This document shows positions 1 to 5,314 of a stretch of 11,608 nt of DNA, one piece after another; the stretch's first letter is position 1, and each line of letters opens with the position of its first letter. Position numbers and translations under genes: made by a program. Source of the stretch: Archangium sp. (GTDB lineage Bacteria; Myxococcota; Myxococcia; Myxococcales; Myxococcaceae). The notes under the pieces are model-generated. The model worked only from the letters and a program-made list of their open reading frames with translations. It searched no databases and was not told the origin of the DNA. The stretch is taken from positions 1 to 11,608 of the forward strand of contig JAEUJR010000537.1 of the NCBI GenBank assembly GCA_016793585.1, given 5' to 3'.

Positions 1-2
1 AA

Positions 3-314
3 GGCGGGTCGGCCCAGATGCCCAAGTCCTACTTCGCCAGGGTGACTCCCAACTCGCGCCAGTACCTCAACCCCAACGACCCGCGCTGGGTGGTGCCCGA
101 GTTGGTGACGCTCGCGACGCCAACGCGCTTCGATGTGACCCTGACCCGCGCCGTCGAGAAAGGCGTTCGGTTTCGCCTGGGCTTCCCCGATCGACGAGAC
201 CCTACGTGCCCTCCTCAGGAGCGGCGCGACGAGTACGTTCTCGACGTGACCATCGACCGAACGGCTGGCCGCTATTTCCACTGGCAGGAGCTGGTTCTCG
301 TCGGCGCCAACTGA
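3..314 (+). CDS. Hypothetical protein, C-terminal part (5' end likely outside window)
   Basis: The frame is open from the window edge to a TGA at 312-314. The first ATG is at 18, giving 98 residues, but the codons before it are open (G-G-S-A-Q), so this may be the tail of a longer protein. An AAGG at 1-4 lies too far from the ATG to settle the start. The product has no signal peptide, no membrane segment and no motif I recognise. Alternating hydrophobic stretches (FDVTLTRAV, EYVLDVTI, FHWQELVLVGAN) suggest a beta-rich domain ending in a C-terminal strand. Codons end mostly in G or C, as expected for a real gene here. No function is assigned. The next gene on the same strand begins about 115 bases downstream. 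Confidence 0.5.
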   Translation, partial: GGSAQMPKSYFARVTPNSRQYLNPNDPRWVVPELVTLATPTRFDVTLTRAVEKGVRFRLGFPDRRDPTCPPQERRDEYVLDVTIDRTAGRYFHWQELVLVGAN

Positions 315-429
315 GCGGCCCCCCTCGGAATCGCCGATCAGGCCCTCCCAGCCGACGCATGCCCGCGCCGTGACTCGGACCCGCGCGCGGCCGTTGCGCA
401 CAGGAGTGGTTGCTGCTGTACGGCGTGAC

Positions 430-1329
430 ATGCATCAACTCGACGCCCTCGAAGCCGTGGCCGATGGTCGACTGTCTCTCGCTGAAGCCGCGACCGCGCT
501 CGGCCGAACGCCCGCCGAGGTGGAGCGGCAGCTCGATGTGCTTCAGCTCGCGCGGGCCCTGTCGGCGCGGGAATCACGGCGGCTTCGAACGCGACTCCTC
601 CGCGGGGTCGTCGGCGTCGGGCTCGTCGGAGCCCTCACGCTGCTCCTGTTGAACCGCACCGCGTGGGCGGCGGGCACGTGCGCACAGACGCTCCCCGCTC
701 CGCTGGTGACGTTGTGCCCTGACGAGCCCGCGCTTGCCTCTGAGGTGAACGGCAACTTCGCCTCACTCGCCTCGGCCCTCACGAGCAAGACGGGCGGCCT
801 CACGGGCACCGGCATCACCACGACGGGCGACCTCAGCGGCAGAAACCTCAGCTTGAGCGGCTTCGAAGACTTCACCGCGGGCTCGACGCTGCAGGCGATT
901 CGGCTCGCGTCGGCGTCGTACGGCATGGGTGTGCAGAACTCGACGACGTACTTCCGCACGGGCGGGCACTTCTCGTGGTTCGCCAACGGCACGCACGTCG
1001 CGGGCACCGTCGACGACCCGGGCGCGGGCGGCACGCGGCTGATGCGCCTCGACAACGCCGGCAACCTGACCGTCACCACCGTCAATGGGCGCCGGCCGTC
1101 GTTCGTCGCGACCAACACGTGCAACAGCGCGACCTGCACGGCGTCGTGTGCACCCGGCGTGGTGAAGAACGGCTTCGGCTTTCACGGCTACGCGTGGAAC
1201 ACCACCAACGACTCCCAGACGGGCGTGTGTGGCAAGCAGTACCAGTGGATGGGGGCGTGCATTGGGCAGGCGTCGTGTCAGGTGACGACGGGCTGCCCCA
1301 CCTCGTCCATCTGGCTCGACTGCTGGTGA
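430..1329 (+). CDS. Membrane-anchored or secreted protein with HTH-like N-terminus and Cys-rich lectin-like tail
   Basis: The product is 299 residues. Residues 4-40 form helices with an HTH-like pattern (LSLAEAATALGRTPAEVERQ). Residues 50-58 are basic. Residues 59-74 are hydrophobic and are followed by AWA-AG, so this is either a signal anchor or a cleaved signal sequence with a very long N-region. Residues 84-225 are Thr/Ser/Gly/Asn-rich and fibre-like; PALASEVNGNFASLAS resembles the start of secreted fibre-type proteins of myxobacteria. Residues 229-299 hold eight cysteines (231, 236, 240, 267, 277, 283, 289, 298), spaced somewhat like a SUEL-type galactose/rhamnose-binding lectin domain. 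A GTG at 370 would add 20 codons, but 8 of those end in A or T, unlike the body of the gene, so ATG 430 is preferred. Neither start has a clear Shine-Dalgarno. Function is inferred only: surface binding, possibly coupled to cytoplasmic DNA binding. Confidence 0.68.
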   Translation: MHQLDALEAVADGRLSLAEAATALGRTPAEVERQLDVLQLARALSARESRRLRTRLLRGVVGVGLVGALTLLLLNRTAWAAGTCAQTLPAPLVTLCPDEPALASEVNGNFASLASALTSKTGGLTGTGITTTGDLSGRNLSLSGFEDFTAGSTLQAIRLASASYGMGVQNSTTYFRTGGHFSWFANGTHVAGTVDDPGAGGTRLMRLDNAGNLTVTTVNGRRPSFVATNTCNSATCTASCAPGVVKNGFGFHGYAWNTTNDSQTGVCGKQYQWMGACIGQASCQVTTGCPTSSIWLDCW

Positions 1330-1377
1330 GCGCGACCGCGTCGGCGTAGAGCCCGGCCCCATGACTGGACTCGCCGC

Positions 1378-2283
1378 GTGCTGACGACCTTCCTCACCAG
1401 GGCCGAAGTGTCGCGTCGCATGCAGGCGCTGCATCTGCTCGACGAGGTGAAGCAGGCCTTCGCCGTGCGCGGCGTGCAGCAGACGGTGGGCTTCGAGGTG
1501 CCGGGCCACGCGCCGACCTCGCTGCGCCTCGCCACCCACCCGGGCATTCCCGCCTGGAGCCTCACCGTGAAGACCGACCAACCTGTCGACTCGAAGGTGT
1601 CGGGCACGGTGGTGCAGGTGTTCGACGCCGAGAGCGGCAAGCTGCTCGCGTTGATGGACGGTGGACACCTGACGACGCTGCGCGCCTCCATCGTCGGAGC
1701 GCTCGCCGCCGACGTGCTGGCCCGAAGTGACGCGACGAACGTGGCCCTGCTCGGTGGCGGGCCCGCGGTGTCGAGCGCGCTCAAGGCCCTGCGGCTGGTT
1801 CGGTCGCTCGAGCGCGTCACCCTGTTCGACGAAGACCTCGCCGCCTCGACGGAGCAGGCGATGAAGCTGCAGGCCACGCTCTCGGCGCGGGTGAAGGCGT
1901 GCGAGACGGTGGAGGACGCTGTCGCGCTCGCCGACATCGTGGTGCTGACGGGCTCGGTGCCGCTGCCGGTCGACTGCGTTCGTGACGGCGCGCACGTGAC
2001 GGTGATGTCGGCCGAGCGGTGGCAGAAGTCGCCGCTGCCCGGCTCACTGCTCGCCCGTGCGCGCTGCTTCTCTGACGACAAGACGTCGCTGCCCTGGGCG
2101 CCCGCGCTGCAGGGCGAGCTGGGTCAGGTGCTGTCGGCGGCGGTCGCTCCTCGCGCGAGCGTCGAGCAGGTCACCGTCTTCCTCTCGACGGGCCCGCCCT
2201 TTCTCGACCTCGTGGCCGCGTGGCACGTGTGTGAAGGCGCCAAGCACGACGAGGCCGTCACCCGGCTCAACCTCGACGCCTGA
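1378..2283 (+). CDS. Ornithine cyclodeaminase/mu-crystallin family protein
   Basis: The 301-residue product matches the family from end to end. It has an N-terminal FLTRAEV segment, a central VFDAESGKLLALMDGGHLTT block followed by R102 (the usual LTxxRT region), a Rossmann segment VALLGGGPAVSSALKAL at 122-138, and a C-terminal GELGQVL, VTVFLSTGPPFLDL series. Known members bind NAD(P) and act on amino or imino acids (ornithine or alanine dehydrogenase, ketimine reduction). K65 (LTVKT) probably corresponds to the family's active-site lysine. The usual GAD catalytic aspartate seems to be replaced by E212 (SAERWQKS), and the GxGxQA loop reads GGGPAV, so substrate cannot be read from homology. The protein is slightly short for the family. 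GTG 1378 is chosen because the family N-terminus starts there; ATG 1420 would cut it off. It lies 48 bases after the previous gene and ends 11 bases from the convergent lectin gene. Predicted cytoplasmic. Confidence 0.88.
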   Translation: MLTTFLTRAEVSRRMQALHLLDEVKQAFAVRGVQQTVGFEVPGHAPTSLRLATHPGIPAWSLTVKTDQPVDSKVSGTVVQVFDAESGKLLALMDGGHLTTLRASIVGALAADVLARSDATNVALLGGGPAVSSALKALRLVRSLERVTLFDEDLAASTEQAMKLQATLSARVKACETVEDAVALADIVVLTGSVPLPVDCVRDGAHVTVMSAERWQKSPLPGSLLARARCFSDDKTSLPWAPALQGELGQVLSAAVAPRASVEQVTVFLSTGPPFLDLVAAWHVCEGAKHDEAVTRLNLDA

Positions 2284-2294
2284 GCAGCTGCGCG

Positions 2295-3737
2295 TCAGGG
2301 CACCTGGCAGACGAGGTTGTCGAAGTCGCTGCAGGTCGCGTCGTTCCACAAGCCGCTGGCGTACTGGTGCAGGCAGTTCTCGTTGTTGCCGCCGTTGGGC
2401 TCGCCGGGCTCCCAGTTGCTGAAGTCGAGCGGCGTGCCGTCGTTCCACGCCCAGCCGCCGTCGGCGTTGGTGAAGCCACCGTCGGGCAGACGATCAGCCG
2501 CGCTCAGCACGACCGTGTCAGACCCGAAGAACATGTACGCGCGCTCGCGCACCGTCGTGTTGAGGAGCGCCGACTTCGCGTACACGCCGGTGCCTCCGTC
2601 GAAGAGCGAGCGGCAGGTGGCTTCGACGTCTGCACGCGCAACCTGGGTCGGGCAGAACGCGAAGCTGACGGTGACGGTGCCGGCGTCGACGAGCGAGTCA
2701 GGCAGCTGGGGGCCACCGTCGGCACCACGTGGCCAGGGCGTGGTGGGCCGGGCCACCCAGCAGCCGGTCGACAGCGCACACACCGCGCCGCCGTCGGGCA
2801 CTTCGCCGCCGTTCAGGTCGAGGCCGAGCGCGAAGGCCATGCCGTTGTCGGCGAGCTGACCACGCAGGGCGCGCAGGGGGCAGTCGACGAGCATCGGGTT
2901 GGCGTACACCTCGAGCCGGTTGGCCAGCGACGAGAGCAGCGGCATCGTGAACGTGCGCAGGTCGCGGTTGTACGAGACGTGGCTGCGCAGCTGGCCGCCT
3001 TCGCCCATGTTGAAGCGGTCGCCATCCATCGTGAGGCTGGTGAGGCGGGGGAACGAGAGCTGCTCGACGCCCGCGACGTTGACCATCTCGAGGCGGCCGA
3101 CGCGCTCGAGGTTGGGGAAGTCGAGCACGGCGGGGCCTCCGATGATGGCCGAGCAGCAGGCGTCGGAGTCCTGGCCGATGGTGAGCGTGCCGGTGATGCC
3201 ACGCACCTGACGGTAGATGCGGTACTCGACGTCGTTGCGAATGGTGACGCTGCCTTCGATGACGACGTCGGCGACGCTCTGGCCACAGACGTAGCTGCGC
3301 GTGGTGATTTCCGTGTCGGCCAGCACGCCGTCGCCGTTGGTGTCGGCGCCGCTCGCGACGAGCACGCCGCCGAGCGGGCAGTTCGTGCCGGGGTTCTCGG
3401 GAGCGACGCGCACGAGTGTCTGCGACGCGGGGCCACACACGTACGTGCGCGAGGTGACCTCGGCGTCGGCGAGCATGCCGTCACCGTCTGCGTCGAGGCC
3501 GACGAGAATGGCGGTGCCTCCGTTGCGGCAGTTGGCGCCGGCGGGCTCGGTCGCCGTGCGCACGAGCGAGGAGCGGCCGTTGCTGCCATTCATGCCATTC
3601 ATGCCGTTGGAGCCGTTCTGGCCCATCGGGCCCTGAGGGCCGGTGGCGCCGTCAGCTCCGGCGGGGCCCTGCGGGCCGGCGTTGTTGCACGAGACGAGAG
3701 TCATCACGGTGAAGGTGAGGAGGACGCGGGGGATCAT
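2295..3737 (-). CDS. Lipoprotein with collagen-like stalk, two Ca-loop repeats and C-type lectin domain
   Basis: The product is 480 residues. A lipoprotein signal ends in LVSC, with C17 as the lipid-modified residue. Residues 21-54 carry Gly at every third position (12 triplets, collagen-like). Residues 57-102 and 107-152 are two repeats 50 residues apart, each with a DxDGDG-type loop (82-93, 132-143) and paired cysteines (70/101, 120/151); they resemble the DUF7151 family of myxobacteria. Residues about 155-330 resemble a leucine-rich or receptor-L-type domain (VLDFPNLERVGRLEMVNV). The C-terminus is a C-type lectin domain with WAWNDGTPLDFSNW, EPN at 446-448, ENC at 453-455, WND at 464-466 and C469 and C477. 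EPN is the mannose-type Ca-site motif in animal lectins. Role inferred: a Ca-dependent sugar-binding surface protein. The frame stays open upstream to 4025, but the signal peptide fixes ATG 3737; an in-frame ATG at 3800 overlaps the divergent gene. No clear Shine-Dalgarno. Confidence 0.87.
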   Translation of the reverse strand: MIPRVLLTFTVMTLVSCNNAGPQGPAGADGATGPQGPMGQNGSNGMNGMNGSNGRSSLVRTATEPAGANCRNGGTAILVGLDADGDGMLADAEVTSRTYVCGPASQTLVRVAPENPGTNCPLGGVLVASGADTNGDGVLADTEITTRSYVCGQSVADVVIEGSVTIRNDVEYRIYRQVRGITGTLTIGQDSDACCSAIIGGPAVLDFPNLERVGRLEMVNVAGVEQLSFPRLTSLTMDGDRFNMGEGGQLRSHVSYNRDLRTFTMPLLSSLANRLEVYANPMLVDCPLRALRGQLADNGMAFALGLDLNGGEVPDGGAVCALSTGCWVARPTTPWPRGADGGPQLPDSLVDAGTVTVSFAFCPTQVARADVEATCRSLFDGGTGVYAKSALLNTTVRERAYMFFGSDTVVLSAADRLPDGGFTNADGGWAWNDGTPLDFSNWEPGEPNGGNNENCLHQYASGLWNDATCSDFDNLVCQVP

Positions 3738-3798
3738 GGAGCGCTGTTTTGCATTGTCGGCGCAGTTCTCCAACAGCGACGGAAGGTAGAGTTCCCTC
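3738..3798. promoter_or_regulatory. Divergent intergenic region between two exported-protein genes
   Basis: Sixty-one bases separate the start of the lectin lipoprotein gene (-) from the start of the secreted-protein gene (+). Both promoters must lie here or reach into the opposite gene. The stretch is visibly richer in T and A than its flanks (CTGTTTTGCATTG). I could not assign -35 and -10 boxes with confidence. GGAAGG at 3781-3786, 12 bases before ATG 3799, is a loosely spaced ribosome-binding site for the plus-strand gene. Confidence 0.4.
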
Positions 3799-4752
3799 AT
3801 GTCCTTCACGCGAATCGCGGTCGCTCTGGTGGTGTCACTGGCGCTCGACGTGTCGGCGAAGCCGAAGCGCGCGACGGTGCCGCGCAACGGCGTGCTGGTG
3901 TTGATGTGGGGCGGCGGGAAGACGCCTGGCGACGGCGAGAAGGCGCTCGCGGACTTCAGGGCGCGCATTCCGAAGAGCAGCGTGACCGCCACGGTGTTGC
4001 GCAGCGACGAGGTCGCCGGGCTCAAGCCGGGTTTTCACGTGGCGGCGATTGGCGTGTGCCCGATTCTGAAGGGCCGGCAGCTGGTGGAGCAGCTGCGCAT
4101 CGTCTCGAAGGGCGTCTACGCGCGGCTGGTGCCTCCGCAGAAGGCGCTCGAGGGGCTCGCGTGCCCGGCCATCACCTTTCCCAATCGGGAGTTCTTCTTC
4201 TTCCCGCCCGGCGACGGCGAAGACCACGAGCAGGTGTTCGAGGCGCGCACGGCGACGAGTCAGGGCGTGCTGGTCGGCTCGTTGACGGTCACGGTGAACA
4301 CGAACGGTGAGTACCTGACGTCGTGGTTCGAAGTGGGCGCGGAGCTGCAGGACCAGAAGGGCGTGGCGACGGCCACCGCCTCCATGTCGAAGGTGATGGA
4401 TGCGCGGGTCGAGACGTTCAGAGGCGAGGGCGACGCGCTCGTGCTGACGGCGACGGAGTACGAAGGCATGTGCCCCAGCGCGCGTTGGTACGAGGAGCTC
4501 TCGGTCGAGTACCGCATCGCAGTGCGCAAGGGCGAGCTGCAGGTGAAGCGGCGCGAGGTCTCGCGAGAGGGTGGCCTGTGCGCTCCCGATGCCGAGGGGC
4601 TCACGGGTGAGCAGCTGGCGCGAAAGACGGCCGCCGTGGAGCAGGCCTCGGCCGCGTGCAAGGGGAAGGGCGCGAAGGCCTGTCTCGAGGCGTTGAGCAT
4701 CGCCGAGAGCGAGCTGTCGTTCGACGACACCAGCTCGTCGGGCGACGACTGA
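3799..4752 (+). CDS. Secreted protein of unknown function
   Basis: The product is 317 residues. It begins with a typical signal peptide, MSFTRIAVALVVSLALDVSA, with likely cleavage after A20. The N-terminal half contains NGVLVLMWGGGK and GLKPGFHVAAIGVCP, which loosely recalls small alpha/beta modules of the SPOR type; this is resemblance, not assignment. The middle (VLVGSLTVTVNTNGEYLTSWFEVG and following strands) looks beta-rich. Six cysteines are spread through the mature part (VCP, ACP, MCP, LCA, ACK, ACL), consistent with disulphides outside the cytoplasm. The C-terminus is an alpha-helical tail ending in an acidic Ser/Asp run (FDDTSSSGDD). The signal peptide and GGAAGG at 3781-3786 support the start. 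It is transcribed divergently from the lectin lipoprotein and followed at once by a hairpin. I do not recognise the family. Confidence 0.8.
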   Translation: MSFTRIAVALVVSLALDVSAKPKRATVPRNGVLVLMWGGGKTPGDGEKALADFRARIPKSSVTATVLRSDEVAGLKPGFHVAAIGVCPILKGRQLVEQLRIVSKGVYARLVPPQKALEGLACPAITFPNREFFFFPPGDGEDHEQVFEARTATSQGVLVGSLTVTVNTNGEYLTSWFEVGAELQDQKGVATATASMSKVMDARVETFRGEGDALVLTATEYEGMCPSARWYEELSVEYRIAVRKGELQVKRREVSREGGLCAPDAEGLTGEQLARKTAAVEQASAACKGKGAKACLEALSIAESELSFDDTSSSGDD

Positions 4753-4781
4753 CGCCATCATCCGAGGGATGGTGGAACGTC
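4751..4781 (+). terminator. Hairpin at the stop codon, probable terminator
   Basis: The stem starts within the TGA of the preceding gene. GACG (4751-4754) pairs with CGTC (4778-4781), and CCATCATCC (4755-4763) pairs with GGATGGTGG (4767-4775) with one G-U pair. The loop is GAG and there is a two-base AA bulge. No T-run follows, so it may end transcription in the tail-less manner seen in high-GC bacteria or act as a 3'-end stabiliser. Confidence 0.5.
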
Positions 4782-4991
4782 GTCCTTCGCGAGTGGGGTC
4801 GTGAGGCTCTCGAGCGCGCGAGGGCTGGGAGCGGCGCTCCGAAGCCACCTGCGCTGATCAATGGAAAGGCCCCAGCCTCCAGGTCGACGCGGCCAGAGGC
4901 GATTCGGTGTCACCCTGATCACTCGAGGCATCGGGCGCACGATCGCCACCCCGCCCACCCATGAGCCGCGGTTTCATTTCGCAGGACCCGA

Positions 4992-5077
4992 GCTCTGATC
5001 CGTGTCGATGGTGAAGCGCGCTCGAGGAGGCGTCCATGCCTATCGCCGTCTCCGCGAAGAGCGACGACTGCCAGCCC
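4992..5077 (-). pseudogene. Relict fragment of a penicillin acylase family gene
   Basis: Bases 4992-5034 match 11288-11330, inside the acylase gene, at 39 of 43 positions. After a gap of about 13 bases the match resumes: 5034-5048 against 11344-11358 at 13 of 15, then weaker similarity to about 5077. On the minus strand the fragment still reads TPPRARFTIDTDQSS, against TPPRARFTIDTGQSG in the gene. Two of the four mismatches in the long block are silent (CCA to CCT, CGG to CGA), so the copy was probably once under protein-level selection. In the same frame there is a TAG just upstream and a TGA soon after, so nothing functional remains. I found no matching sequence further out in either direction. 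Confidence 0.55.
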
Positions 5078-5196
5078 CGGAACAACTCTGGCCGCCTTCG
5101 TCAGGTGGAGCGCTCGTCGAAACCCAGCGCTGAAAGAAGCCTGCACCTGATCAGCCTCGTGGCGGTGCTGGCCGTCGTTCCACCCGCGTCAAAATC

Positions 5197-5217
5197 GCAT
5201 CTGACGCGCATCTGACG
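5197..5217. repeat. Direct repeat GCATCTGACG with 11-base period
   Basis: Two perfect 10-base copies at 5197-5206 and 5208-5217 are separated by one base, so the period is one helical turn. They lie about 100 bases before the start codon at 5315, a position that would suit a regulator binding as a tandem dimer (OmpR/PhoB-type proteins use 11-base repeats). No regulator is identified, and chance cannot be excluded for two copies. Confidence 0.35.
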
Positions 5218-5302
5218 TGAGGCGGTTCTCGGTCGAAAATCGAGGCTCCTCTTCCGTACCTTGGTGTTCGCGGTCGCGTCGCTCTCGACGTGCCGACACC
5301 TC

Positions 5303-5307
5303 GGAGA
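5303..5307 (+). promoter_or_regulatory. Ribosome-binding site fixing the start at 5315
   Basis: GGAGA sits 7-8 bases before ATG 5315. The frame is open upstream to a GTG at 5261, but that start has no such site and would place 18 non-signal residues before a perfect lipoprotein signal. This site therefore decides the start. Confidence 0.65.
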
Positions 5308-5314
5308 CCTCATC

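Larger units (their letters stand above)
4782..5314. other. Intergenic stretch of about 530 bases with no convincing gene
   Basis: Short open frames occur on both strands, but none has a Shine-Dalgarno, a signal peptide or a recognisable motif, and codon third positions lack the strong G/C bias seen in neighbouring genes. It holds a degenerate copy of part of the penicillin acylase gene (4992-5077), a direct repeat at 5197-5217 and the leader of the lipoprotein gene at 5315. A purine-rich GGAGA at 5303-5307 belongs to that gene. I could not place promoter boxes reliably. Confidence 0.6.

Noticed and set aside
763..1995. Minus-strand open frame across the 430 and 1378 genes
   Set aside because: It spans two well-supported plus-strand genes and their junction and gives an Arg/His-rich product without motifs.
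2279..2299. CCTGA...TCAGG inverted repeat between the convergent 1378 and 2295 genes
   Set aside because: The stem is only five base pairs with an 11-base loop and arises from the two facing stop codons; too weak to call a terminator.
3738..4025. Upstream extension of the lectin lipoprotein gene by 96 codons
   Set aside because: It would overlap the divergent signal-peptide gene and bury a lipoprotein signal with LVSC inside the protein.
2367..4310. Long plus-strand open frame across the lectin gene
   Set aside because: It runs antisense to the collagen-like and C-type lectin coding sequence and then overlaps the secreted-protein gene in another frame; its translation is a repetitive Arg/Ala/Val/His mixture with no domain.
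4858..5146. Two short minus-strand open frames in the intergenic stretch
   Set aside because: They lack ribosome-binding sites and coding-like codon use; the frame that matches the acylase relict is a different one and is interrupted by stops.
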